From Heliopora coerulea (lineage: Eukaryota > Cnidaria > Anthozoa > Scleralcyonacea > Helioporidae): a DNA stretch of 64,000 nucleotides. How positions within the stretch are numbered: the first letter of the stretch is position 1; each line of letters opens with the position of its first letter. The notes beneath the pieces were generated by a model, which worked only from the letters and a program-made list of their open reading frames with translations, ran no database searches and had not been told where the DNA came from. Of the stretch, positions 1 through 9,793 are shown in pieces. The position numbers were made by a program, and so were the translations under genes. The stretch lies in assembly GCA_030142905.1 (NCBI GenBank), contig JASJOG010000123.1:538501-602500 (forward strand). Direction: 5' to 3'.

Positions 1-360
1 TTTATCTTAGCTAATTTGGTTTGTATTTTAAATTGGTGATTGGCTCTCGTTTTGGCACTTCTGCAAATTTCAAAGTAATCGTTGAAGTCTACACCGTTCA
101 TCTTGAATACGATTTTGTAGCATTCAACCAGAGAGAGGTATTCCCTTCTAAGTTCCAAAGGGCTCCATTTAAGTATTTCACGTCTATCTTCGTATGCCAT
201 CTCTTGTCTTCTTTGACCTAGTGCGATGCGTGACGCTCTTCTCTGTACATTTTCGATTGCGTGAATGTCTTTGACTAGATGTGGTGCCCATACAGGGCAT
301 GCGTATTCCAAAATTGGACGAACCAATGTTTTGTAAAGTGTCGAGAAAATATCTTTGTTT
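1..360 (-). pseudogene. Non-LTR retrotransposon RT C-terminal fragment (5'-truncated LINE)
   Basis: Read on the minus strand, one frame stays open from about 345 to the window edge. It encodes the thumb and C-terminal part of a LINE reverse transcriptase. The stretch LYKTLVRPILEYACPVWAPH (about 340-280) is the hallmark 'K-T-L-V-x-P-x-L-E-Y-x-x-P-V-W' block found after the palm in jockey/CR1/RTE-type RTs, and it is followed by an ENVQRRASR-like helix. The catalytic palm is absent and homology stops at about 345-360. This is therefore the 3' end of a 5'-truncated copy whose remainder lies left of the window. It abuts the left end of the segmental duplication. The family within the non-LTR group cannot be fixed from this piece. 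Confidence 0.75.
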
Positions 361-363
361 CTA

Positions 364-460
364 CTGTCCAGGAATTCTCCCCTCGACGAGTAAAGTCGTC
401 TGGCGTTAGCCTGCAGAGTAAAATACCCAAATCGGGTATGGACCGGAAAGGGTTAATAGG
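364..460. repeat. Short dispersed repeat at the duplication breakpoint
   Basis: The stretch from 'tgtccaggaattctcc' to 'ggaaagggtta' recurs at 54484-54575. A related full copy lies at 31341-31463, bounded by inverted taaccctttc / gaaagggtta ends. A degenerate relative ends near 54273 (ctggaaagggtta). The duplication boundary falls at the left end of this repeat in both copies. Confidence 0.6.
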
Positions 461-1023
461 GCTGTTTACACGTGCAATTTTGTACTTAGCGATTGACATC
501 TTGGAGTATGTGTTTGACTAACGGGAGTGTCGAGGACAAACTGCAGCCAATCATAAGCGGATATCTTGCTGCATAGACTGTCACGAGTTTATTACATACA
601 CTAGCATGACAATCGCAACGTGCAGAATTGCACATGTAAACGGCCTTAATAAATTATTTGCGGCACTGGTAAATAAACATATCGTAAAAATATATCAATC
701 ACCAGGAATTCTTTTTGCCAGCATCAAAGTCTTGTGTTTGCACTGGGTTTGTACTGAAATATAGTCTAATTTTGCCTCCTTTTTCAGAGGACTAGAAGGC
801 ATAAGAATTAGTGCCAGAAGATTAGAATACAAGTAAGATATTTTCTTTTGGGTATACCATGAAAACTCAAAAATTAGCGTTTGACTTAAAATTGTACGTG
901 TGGCAAGGCTCTAAAAACCACAACCAGAGGACAATTTGAAAAAGTAAAGAATAAAACACAGACCGAAAATTGTCATCTTGTGACTTGATATTCAAGTTGG
1001 AACAAGAAACAGACAAGTTGAAA

Positions 1024-1068
1024 ACGGTAATATTTTGGCTCTATTTCAGAGTCATCATCAGACCAAGA
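1024..1068 (-). ncRNA. Degenerate hammerhead ribozyme (Penelope terminal repeat)
   Basis: On the minus strand CTGATGA (rc of 1055-1061) is followed by an ACTCT/AGAG stem II. The position where CGAAAC is expected reads CAAAAT, and the cleavage region reads ATT in place of GTT. The core is therefore probably inactive through G-to-A and C-to-T type decay. Confidence 0.4.
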
Positions 1069-1487
1069 TGTTTACAAATTTCACTACGTTACATATATAT
1101 ATATATGTAATTACAAGGATGATGTCATCGGTTATTAACAACGAAATTAACATAGTCGGATATTAACACATGTGAGATATTAACAACGAAATTAACATAG
1201 TCGGATATTAACACGTGTGAGATTGACAGCTAAACGAGAGAAAAGCCAGACAATTGTCGAGTGGCTGAGAGATATGGAAATGTCGGATCAGAAGGAAAGT
1301 GAAAGTTCTTTGCTGGTCTTTAGGCCACTGTTCGTTCTCGGCTTGTTAAGTTTGATTAAGAGAGCTTCTAAAATAAGTAATAGGTTTGAACCACTAAATT
1401 TACAAGAATGAATTATCTTACAGTTATTAAAGATGAAATTATTGAGATATGATTGGGAAGGCGGAGAGGAGTTGTTAAGATTATCAA

Positions 1488-1666
1488 CAGGGACGGCGGA
1501 GCGGACTTACAAGTGGGGGGGCTTGAGATAAAAATACAACATTTTGTATGTTTCTCTGGGAAATTGCACAACAAGTGTTTTAAAGCGTAGTTTTTTCAAC
1601 ATTACATTTGGAAAAAAGTGGGGGGGCTACAGCCCCTGCAGCCCCCCCCCGACTCCGCCGTCCCTG
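1488..1666. mobile_element. MITE with cagggacggcggag inverted ends
   Basis: Fourteen-base terminal inverted repeats (cagggacggcggag at 1488-1501 and its reverse complement at 1653-1666) enclose 179 bp with G- and C-rich runs. The repeats atcaa at 1483-1487 and 1667-1671 flank it. The Penelope reading frame resumes on both sides, so this is a nested insertion. The CAGGG end suggests a DNA transposon relative, but the 5-bp duplication is not the usual 8 bp of hAT. Confidence 0.7.
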
Positions 1667-1699
1667 ATCAAAGAGAGAATTGAGGTTAGCGAGATAGTG

Positions 1700-2571
1700 G
1701 GGATGTGGACAGTTGAGAAGATGTTGTGCTACAGCGCTGGTGTTGATGTTGTAACAGTGTTCCGAAAGGCGGCTTTTTAGACAGCGCTCTGTTTTGCCAA
1801 TATATTTGTTATTACAACCAGGACAAGTGATTTCATAAATGACGTTGTTTCGAGAAAGGTCGGGTATTTTGTCTTTATTGGAAACGAAAAAGGCAGTTTT
1901 TTGGTTTGATAAATGACAACAAAATTAACTTTAACTTTTAGGTTATGTCGTAGTTTTTTAATTAAGTTTCGAACAAGAAATTCATCTTGTTTACCAAGGT
2001 AGGGAAGTCTTAGCCAAATTTTGGGATCATTGTCATCAAAGAGCTTGTTGGAAGAGGTGGTGTTGCCGAAATGCTTGGCTTTGAGTTTTTTAATGAGCAA
2101 GTTTCTAACTTTAGCTGGAAAACCATTCCAAGACATAGAGGATTTGAGAGAATGAATTTGCCGGTTGAGTAACAAAGGGCTGCTGAATATTTTGAAGGCG
2201 CGGTAAAACAAAGAGTTAATCCAAGTGACTTTGCGACTAAAGGATTCAAAGCTGGAATAGTGGGTGTATTGGCCGGTGTGAGTATCTTTTCGATACACAT
2301 CGATGTCATCGTCAGAGATTTTTATATCAAGAAAGTGAATGTTACCATCAGAAAAGCTATCAACCGTGAATTTTAGGTTTTGGTCGAAATTGTTAAATTT
2401 GGATAATACGAAAGGAATATCACCGGGTTTAACGAGTGCCAAAGTATCGTCAACATAGCGTCGGTAAAATTTTATGATGCCAGATTTGATTAACTCGGAA
2501 ACCACTTCTTTTTCAAATTCTGTAAGAATAATATTGGCTAAAACAGGACCTAATGACGACCCTATGGACAC
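1700..2571 (-). pseudogene. Penelope-like RT (C-terminal half) plus GIY-YIG nuclease, frameshifted
   Basis: The minus-strand frame from 2571 encodes RT palm motifs: GSSLGPVLANIIL, then the catalytic YVDD box in FYRRYVDDTLAL, then HFLDIKI and VYRKDTHTGQYTHY, the usual Penelope order. A frameshift near the homopolymer at about 1890-1900 moves the rest to another frame. There VIYEITCPGCNNKYIGKT (about 1845-1795) gives an intact-looking GIY-YIG active site with a CxxC knuckle. The N-terminal half of the RT is missing. The element would have copied itself by target-primed reverse transcription; this copy is dead. Confidence 0.85.
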
Positions 2572-2718
2572 GCCGTCAACTTGTTCGTATAAAAATTATT
2601 ACCGTTTTCAACTTGAAAATTACCGTTTTCATATTACCATTTTCAACTTGTCTGTTTCTTGTTCCAACTTGAATATCAAGATGACAATTTTCGGTCTGTG
2701 TTTTATTCAAGGCTCTAA

Positions 2719-3286
2719 GATGATCCACTTATGGTTTGATCAACACACAACATTCCCAAGATTAAAACATATCTTTATATATTCAAAAAGAACGCATAAA
2801 CTTGTAATAGCTCTACTGATATGCGGCGTCACACAAAGGATGCGGAACTGGCATGGAACATGCACTAGAGGCCAAGTAACCAACATTTTTCTATATGACC
2901 GTAAGTTACAATTTAGGGACATGAAAATGCTCCTTTCCTGATGCTAAAAGTTCTCTTTTACAGGAAATGAGTTACCAGGAAGGAAAAATCCCTTTTATCT
3001 AGGTACAGAAGACCTCAATTTTCGAAGATAAAGATGTCGTTAATAAACCAAAACACTTTCAAATTGTTTAGTATTGAAAACTGCATTGAGATAAAGTTGA
3101 TTTTAGATCCCTCAATCGCTCCGCTTGTGAGATGTGTGACGATGTTTCTCCGTTATCATTTTGGTTTCAAATTTTGAATTTTTCAAGTCACAAGCGCAAA
3201 ATTTCCTTGACAAGGGCCTTGCCCAGAAGCTGGTCATACCAACTTTTGAAAACGACGACTTGTCAAAGGAAAATTCTCAGTTGGCT
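2719..3286. other. Duplicated intergenic DNA, no gene seen
   Basis: This stretch is collinear with 55033-55599. The part at 3195-3285 resembles the interior of the following TTAA element (ttccttgacaag and cagaagctggtcataccaac motifs), so it is probably a decayed relative of it. I recognise no coding region. Confidence 0.6.
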
Positions 3287-3290
3287 TTAA

Positions 3291-3471
3291 GCCCTGTACG
3301 CACGACCAAGTTTTCCTTGACAAGTTAAATTTGTTCATGTGCACGAAAAAAAAAAATTGATCGTTCTTCCTTGACAAGTCATTTTTTTCAAAAGCTGGCA
3401 TTACCAGCTTTTGTGCAAGGTTCCTTGTCAAGGAGAAATTGTGAAGGAAAACTTGGTGGCGTGTACGGGAC
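3291..3471. mobile_element. 181-bp TTAA-flanked MITE (copy 1)
   Basis: The ends are inverted: gccctgtacgcacgaccaag at the left, and gtcccgtacacgccaccaag when the right end is read inward. TTAA stands at both flanks (3287-3290, 3472-3475). TTAA target sites are typical of piggyBac-type elements, but the class is not proven. The same 181-bp element is at 55604-55784, so the insertion predates the duplication. Confidence 0.65.
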
Positions 3472-3475
3472 TTAA

Positions 3476-6400
3476 GGGATGGCCCAATTTGCCACTATAG
3501 AAAGCCGTAACGACAATCTAGAGACATAAAAATTTCCAACGTTTCTGCGAAAGCATGTCCCAAGACCTTCTCAATATGACAATCGAACTAACTTTCACTG
3601 TTTTATAACATACTGTCTGTAATTATTTTCATAAAACTTGTTCCCATATAATTTTATGCATTCACTAAGCTTTTAACAGTTCTTACATACGGCCCACTTT
3701 CCCTCAGATAAAATCTTCTGTATGTCGTTGGCCAAAAGTAAAACAATATACTGGAGTTTATATAAGACGAAGGAAATTTTCGAGAGTCAGACTCGAAAAT
3801 TTTCTACATCGTATACCAACGAGCATCGAGTGTAAACGCTAAATATTCGTAATATAATAAACTGTCTACCGGCAACGACGCCAGATAAAGAGTTAATGTT
3901 TTAATATTTTTGTTTCAATACGTTTTTCATAATTATTCGCATTTTATTCATTTAAAATAATTAGTATGGCTCTCTCTTTTCATTAATGACCCATTTCTGA
4001 AGGGCTTCCGAGGTCTATGGCGTTAAGATCTAACAGTACATCATTTCGACACCCCGTTTCTTCTTGTCATGACAAATTTGAAACAAGCTGTTTTTAGCCT
4101 CGTAACAACTTTGATGACTCGTCGAACCTGTTATATAAGCTATTCCAACAACCTTGCTATTTGCCGTTTTCTGCATCTTACAACTGTTAATCTCGACAGT
4201 TTGCTATGGCTTAGGAACGAAACAACTTGCAATGGTATAGACAATAACCAGATGGTGCCGGCTAGGTTAAACACTCTGAACACTATTGTGACAGCCTGTC
4301 TACGTTCACAGAGTTGATCGCACTTTCAAAGATTAAATGCAAACATGCTGCTAAGTACGGCGACATTTCGTAATAAATGACACCTATGCCTTATTAGAAA
4401 AACATTATTGCCAATAACGGGAAGCTTTGGAAATACAAATAGTGACAAACCAAACAAATGAAATGAAAACCAAAGCATAATATTAGTGCGTTTTTGGTTG
4501 GGTATGTATTCATGCCATAACTTGACAACTCGTGTCTCTGCAAGCCTGTCGAGATCAAAGACGCCAGCAAAGTAAATTACCCGTCAAGAAAAGTTGTCAG
4601 TTCAGGATAGCTAAAGGAGACGATATGGAACTGTGGTGCTAATGCGCATTAAATTATTCATCATTTTGGCTCTAAAATGGTTAATTCAAGTCCGATGAAA
4701 ACACGGGAAAAAGCATCGGAGTAGAAAGACGTCAAGAAAAGATTTATTTGTTTATTAATTTTCAGTAGAAACTGTTCAATTGGAAACTTTAAACTGGCTT
4801 GACAATCCATGAACAAGAATAAAACAAATGAGTTCTTGATAAGAAATTGGTAAAAAGACTCCCCAACCCAAACTACTTTCAGTGTATTCAAACAGAATGA
4901 TAGTGCTTTTTTCCAGACTCTGTTGTGTTTTCGTAACGTAAAGCAATTAATACGGACTTCGAGATCTACGAAGTCAACTAGAATGACGATGCCTTTTAAA
5001 ATTTCTGCATTGAAAGAAACCACGGTTTATTAGCCACGGTGCTTGATAGCTGTGGCTTGTTTTATGACTCCAGAAACACTCCAGTCCTTCTTAATCGGCT
5101 GTAGTCTCTGCTTCAGCTCAATCTTAACTAACAGGCTGTTTTTACTCCACAAACTGACGTCTTCCTCAAGACGTGAAAATGGTCCGGGTGATGTTGTATG
5201 CAAAATGGCGACAGTGTTGAGAATACTCTGGTGAATAAAAATTATTCATTCTTTATTTTGAATCAAGAATTCTTTTGTTTACAGGAGGTCACCGTTGAAG
5301 TTGACGTCATAGATCTTAAGGTCTCTAATTTAATAGTGAGCAGCAATGAAGAAATCCACTGAGTCCGAAATTTTGGCTTACTTTCCGACCTATTTGTCAG
5401 TCAAGATTTTTGTCAAAAAAACTCGCAAGCTCTAAAAAAAAATTATTTCGTCTCGGGGAAAAAGTATTTCACTGGCCTCAGGCTGCCATTTCGTCAAAAA
5501 TCTGAACTGAAACTTCAGATATAAAACTGATCTAGGGTTTGGGTCAGGGTTAGAGTTGGGACCGGGGTTGCGGTTAGAGTTTGGGAAAGGATTAGCATCA
5601 GTAAAATTGTGAAGTTGTCACCTGATGTTACTCTGAAGCAAGCGAAATAACGTCTTCCATTCGTTTCTTACGTCTGCTGAACTACGCTGTAATTCCAGCT
5701 GACTGAATGACTTCTGCAAGGTGTACCTCCAAGCATGCTACACAGTACAGGTGTTTGCAAAAACAACATTTGGGGATTGATGATAGCTGGTCCTTAAAGA
5801 ATCTATTTAGAGAGACATCAGTATCAATCAAACGTACAGAGCACTTCAGATGGACAGGACCTTTATTTGCAGCATTGAAAAAAAATGTTATTAATCTTAT
5901 TCGGTAGAGGAGAAATACTTCTGCTTCTATTTTATAATTTTCCTGCTAATGGATCATGTAGAACCCTTGCAAGTATACCGCGCCATTTACCTGCCAATTA
6001 CCACATTTCTTACAATATACATTCATTTAAGTAAAGAAAATGATGCGAAGGCGCCGAATTTATACAATGAGTATTGTCTCAGAACTGGTTAAGTGAAACT
6101 GCAAACTTTCATCGTTTGCCCCTTTGTCATAAATTTTTGAACAGGTGTAAGCATGCAATTTGAACAGAGTTGCATTAAAACTGCGTTTTAGATCATCAGA
6201 ATTGCATTAAAATAGAAATAACATTATACTGCATGACGCCTATCGTTTTTGAATCTTGATAAAAACCAAAAAGAAAAAAAAAGAAAAGAAGAGAAAAGAA
6301 AAGAAAAGAAAAAAACTACAGCACATGCCTCATTATCCAGATATTTTTTCAGGTTCACAAGTTCCACTCCCCAGATGATAAATGTCCTGTCCACGACGCT

Positions 6401-6603
6401 TAGCTAATTACCCTGTAAAACATTAACGGTCCCACATTTTCTAATTAAAGAAACAATTTCTTACCTTACTTAACAATTACGTTTATTTACCCCAACACAT
6501 ATGTTCATATTCTATTCATGTGACAGTTTTTCAAAGAATTTGTCGATTCCTTTATTCTGGCACACTCAAATGTAATGTGATGAAGTACCAAAGCTAGTGC
6601 GGA
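3476..6603. other. Duplicated intergenic DNA, no gene recognised
   Basis: This is collinear with 55789-58920. An 82-codon ORF at 4069-4317 is shared by both copies with two base changes, both amino-acid changing, so nothing indicates coding constraint. Positions 5523-5600 contain degenerate GGGTTAG-like words (agggtttgggtcagggttag). An A/G-rich tract lies at 6268-6312 and is shorter in copy 2. I see no splice-linked reading frame. Confidence 0.5.
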
Positions 6604-6675
6604 CCAATCGGCTTTGAAATTCACGGACGTAGAAGAGTATAAACACGCGTGGAAAGAACATTAGTAATATCAGTT
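6604..6675 (+). promoter_or_regulatory. Core promoter of secreted-peptide gene 1 (CCAAT, TATA, Inr)
   Basis: A CCAAT box (accaatcgg, 6604-6612) precedes TATAAA at 6638-6643 and TCAGTT at 6670-6675. The initiator-like TCAGTT lies about 32 bases after the TATA box, the canonical spacing, and predicts a 5' UTR of about 35 bases before the ATG at 6706. The same three elements occur in copy 2 with matching spacing. Confidence 0.7.
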
Positions 6676-6705
6676 TAACACTAACCTGAAGGCTCTGGAA
6701 AGAGG

Positions 6706-6981
6706 ATGGTTCGGGAGAAGAGTTCTGTCATTGCCTTGCTTCTGATCCTCAGCTTATGCGGATGTTTGACTATGCCATGGATGGACAAAGTCGATGGAGG
6801 CTTGAGAAACGAATGGAAAAAAGAGAGAATCTATGACAAGATAGGCTCAAAGTTATCTGATTCGATCAAATCGCTGTATGATGGAAAAGAACGAGGAGAA
6901 ACTCAGAAAAGGATGAAAAAAAGACCCGGTTGTCCAATTATGAGTCCTCCAGGTTCTCCATGTAATGTTGTAGACACTTGA
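6706..6981 (+). CDS. Small secreted two-cysteine peptide precursor, paralogue 1
   Basis: A 91-residue single-exon precursor starts at ATG 6706 in a good context (aggATGg). Residues about 8-22 are a hydrophobic signal peptide, so the product should enter the secretory pathway. Residues 23-69 are charged and Lys/Glu-rich, as in a propeptide. A basic cluster MKKR (70-73) is a plausible convertase site. It is followed by a short C-terminal peptide with Cys76 and Cys86 around PIMSPPGSP, able to close one disulfide loop. The paralogue at 59028 is identical in protein for residues 1-79 and then diverges sharply. A neuropeptide, antimicrobial or venom-type peptide would all fit this architecture; I do not recognise the family and infer no specific function. 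The TATA box and close poly(A) signals support a compact expressed gene. Confidence 0.75.
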   Translation: MVREKSSVIALLLILSLCGCLTMPWMDKVDGGLRNEWKKERIYDKIGSKLSDSIKSLYDGKERGETQKRMKKRPGCPIMSPPGSPCNVVDT

Positions 6982-7055
6982 AAGAGTTTGACTTCGCTAT
7001 TTTAAGAATATTGCTAAATTGAAGGCATGTTAATGTCAGCATCTTTATCAGTGAA

Positions 7056-7065
7056 AATAAATAAA
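7056..7065 (+). terminator. Overlapping poly(A) signals of peptide gene 1
   Basis: Two overlapping AATAAA hexamers (7056-7061 and 7060-7065) lie 75 bases after the stop codon. The same pair is found at 59387-59396 in copy 2. Confidence 0.65.
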
Positions 7066-7319
7066 ACGTTTATTAGAGATATTATGCCTCCAACAAATTA
7101 TAAAATAGTGACGTAGTTCAGATCTGAAGATGGTTTGATGTACGCAGCTTTGACTATATTTTTATTCGCGTATTTTAGTGAAACAAATCCATGCTTGCAT
7201 AAGAAAACGTTATTTTCCTGTAAAATATCTACTTGCTAGAAATAAGAACAGCGCAAAATAGAATTCAGTGGTGCAGAGAAAGGAATCGCCGTCTGGAGCC
7301 GAAATAAAAATTTTTCCGT

Positions 7320-8035
7320 TCCTTTGCCCAGTTAGGGAGGGATTGTTTATATGAGAGGCGAGCCAGCCCGCTAAGCGAGATCTCGCCTCATTAAGTGACG
7401 AGATATCGGCAGGCGGGACGCAAATTTTCGCATGCAAGGTCCTAATTACACGAGACAAGCTGGCCCGGCTACAGGGCCAACTCGCTTAACGGGCTAGCCT
7501 GCCAAACAATGATAAACCCACTAAAGAAAATAATGTGATTACATAACAACGAGCCAGCCCGTTTGCCTGGCAGCTCGGTTCAAGCCAACCGGGCCAGGTC
7601 GGTTGACGAACCAGCTCACCTCCTGTAATAATAGTCAAAATGGGTGAGCCTGGCAACCGGGCTAGTTTAATGTCAAGAAGCATGCGCACATAGTAAATTC
7701 AAACAACAATCCAGCTTCCCAAGCGGGCCAGCTTATTTCGTGCAATATCACGACATTGCCGTACCTGGCTACAGGGCTAGCCCGTTAGCCGGGCTAGTTG
7801 GCCTTCATCTAATTAAGTCCTAAACACCCACTAGTCGGGCAGGCCCACTTACATGAATGATTTTTTTGGGGGGAGTGCGCATGTGCTACGGTTATTTTAT
7901 TATTTTCGCGCAAAATTTCAACGTAAATAATCCTGGAAGCCGGATCAAATTCACTGATATAAAGGCGAGGCAAAAACCGTCTCACTTCCCGGGTTATCCC
8001 GCTTACCGGGCTGGCTCGCCTCCCACAAACAGCCT
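7320..8035. repeat. Inverted-ended repeat built from ggcgagccagcccg modules (copy 1)
   Basis: The left end near 7350 reads gaggcgagccagcccgctaa. The right end near 8010 carries the reverse complement (ccgggctggctcgcctccc). Between them, short GC-rich modules of the type gggctagc / gccagcccg recur in both orientations at about 7465, 7490, 7555, 7590, 7655, 7725 and 7770-7800. This looks like a non-autonomous DNA transposon with many subterminal binding modules. Copy 2 has the same array at 59645-60360. The superfamily is not identified. Confidence 0.5.
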
Positions 8036-8919
8036 CTTACTCTGTATTAAGTGGCAATATCTGTAAAACTGGTCCACTTCATTTCGGGCCAGAAAATGAT
8101 TTGTCTTCAAACTTTGCCAGTGAAACTCAGGGGTGTAAATCCATGGAAATGTTGCGGGGGGATGTTTCTTAAAAACAATTAGAGCTTGAGTTCAAAAATA
8201 ATTAGTGCTTGCATGGTAAGAATTTAAGGGTCCTACGCCTAGGGGACCCAGCATTGGTGTGAGGCCAATAAGATGGGATAAAACAAAGCTATATTATGTG
8301 CACAGTTTTCGTGTTTTAATGATCTTTGGGCTGATCTACTACGTAGATCTACTACCTTGTTAAAAGGCAAACACATGCAATATTTAATGAGTCAATAACT
8401 AACACAATGAATGAAAGCCCTGCAAGAGTGCTCGTTTCTCGTTGTCGGCGAAGACACATCTTTCCCATGCATGAATCTCATCGTAATCACATCCCCAATC
8501 AACCCCAGCAATCCGAGGCCTCTCACGTGACGCCGTGGCTATTTTCCATTTCGAAAACGGTCTTTGCCACACTAATTCTTTTACGCGTTTCCCTGAGGGC
8601 CCTCATTAAATAATGAAATCATGTATGCCTGCATGCTGCCCGTATAGAGCCTGCATGCAAGCCTAGTGTAGTGGTTAATGCAACCAATACGGATCGGGAG
8701 AGAGAGGATCCGAATCCGTAGCGAAATAGAGTTTCTATCTATTTCATTTCCTTTGCACTCAAACTGGTTTTTTGTTACTTTGCAGTGTTTGGTTTTCTTC
8801 AAGCTTTCGTATGGGCAAAATGTTAGAATTAGAGTTATATAGCGACAAGTGGGTCAACTTAGGGTATAAACGACACAGTAAACCTCCTACTGGGACAGTT
8901 AGGTTAGAGTTTTGGTTTG

Positions 8920-9540
8920 GATTAGGTCAGTGGTTCCCAATCTTTTGCTTCCCAGGGACCCCTTCACTGATTTTAAAAATTTCAGTGGATCCCTTCCCCA
9001 GCTGAAACTGCAGCTTCGCCGGTTTCATTGCCTCATTGCTTAAAATCTCTCCTCAAAAGATCCATTCAGGTTTGCTTTGCTCAGTTCGACATGGAATAAA
9101 ACCAAATTTTAAGTGCTCAACATTGTATCCTCGTAATTTAATCTTTCCAGTGGCAGATCGTTTCGAACTCATGATTAACTTTATGGACAGATAAACGCTG
9201 GAGGACTTTACCTGTACGAACAAAGCTTGGGGTGAATAAGCGAAGCGTGTTTGCATGTAACATGAGATGAAGGTGTGACCTGTTAAAGCTACAAAATTAC
9301 GAGTTCTTATGTTACACTTACACCCTTCGAAATTTGCGATATTGACTGGTAGTTTGCAATAAAAAATAGTTGAACCAATATTGCAGGTAGTCATTTGCCA
9401 AAAAAATAGTTACCTTCTGCAGACCCTGTCCCTTTTGCGCGGACCCCCGGCGGACCCCTTAGTCTCGGCGGACCACCAAAAATTGTTTACGGACCCCCAA
9501 GGGGTCCGCGGATCCCAGGTTGGGAACCACTGGATTAGGT
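8920..9540. repeat. 8-bp target-site duplication of hAT MITE
   Basis: The sequence gattaggt at 8920-8927 is repeated exactly at 9533-9540. Copy 2 has a single site, gattatgt, at 61174-61181. Confidence 0.92.
8928..9532. mobile_element. hAT-type MITE, 605 bp
   Basis: The ends are cagtggttcccaa (8928-8940) and its reverse complement ttgggaaccactg (to 9532). Subterminal ggacccc / ggggtcc words are arranged symmetrically. A perfect 8-bp duplication and an empty site in copy 2 identify it as a recent non-autonomous hAT element. No transposase is encoded. Confidence 0.9.
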
Positions 9541-9793
9541 GACCCTGATAATCCGTCGTTGAATTTAAAATCAAGGAAAGAAAACAGGAAAAAAATTTTG
9601 ACCATGTATTTTATTGATGCGACTTAACGGAGTTAGGGAAGGCGAGAAAATTAGGATAGCAAAGACCGTTTGTGAAAGGAACAACTGCGGCGACGCGGGA
9701 AAATTTATCACACAGACTTAACTTGTGACTGGCTGATGTGAAATTATGGATGCAGTAACCAACAGAAAACAAGGCACAGCAAATATAATATTT

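Larger units (their letters stand above)
915..2707 (-). mobile_element. Penelope-like element, 5'-truncated, with inverted terminal repeats
   Basis: A 1793-bp insertion is present in copy 1 only. Its ends are inverted repeats: about 949-1030 reads gaataaaacacagaccgaaa and onward, and its reverse complement occupies about 2600-2707. Between them lies a minus-strand RT plus GIY-YIG coding region that lacks its N-terminal half and stops near 2575, directly against the inverted terminal copy. This arrangement, a truncated body next to an inverted copy of its own 3' end, is characteristic of Penelope-like elements. A 179-bp MITE (1488-1666) sits inside. A degenerate hammerhead lies in the left terminal repeat. 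Confidence 0.85.
904..2718. repeat. Target-site duplication flanking Penelope-like insertion
   Basis: The 11-bp sequence caaggctctaa occurs at 904-914 and again at 2708-2718. The second genomic copy has the site only once, at 55022-55032. The bounds are therefore exact and the duplication is a real target-site duplication. Confidence 0.9.
8525..9698. mobile_element. TIR element with tRNA-like interior, copy A (interrupted)
   Basis: Its inverted ends share the core 'cgaaaacggtctttgcca' (8552-8569) with the reverse complement 'gcaaagaccgtttgtgaaag' (9658-9677), followed outward by gcgtc/gacgc words. Inside, 8662-8725 carries a tRNA-like A-box stretch (tagtgtagtggttaatg) and B-box stretch (ggatccgaatcc). 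Related copies are at 60853-61339 and, in opposite orientation, 18924-19554. A hAT MITE is inserted at 8928. I see no protein-coding capacity. Confidence 0.55.

Noticed and set aside
275..521. Overlapping ORFs on both strands at the breakpoint
   Set aside because: The true LINE frame in this stretch is a different one. These ORFs cross the breakpoint and have no family signal.
4069..4317. 82-codon ORF kept in both duplication copies
   Set aside because: The copies differ by two bases, both changing an amino acid. There is no signal peptide, motif or promoter. It is open only because the duplicated DNA is similar.
7210..7689. Minus-strand ORFs across the GC-rich module array
   Set aside because: In copy 2 they fuse into one longer ORF only through substitutions in repeats. 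There are no motifs, and this is typical of a repeat array.
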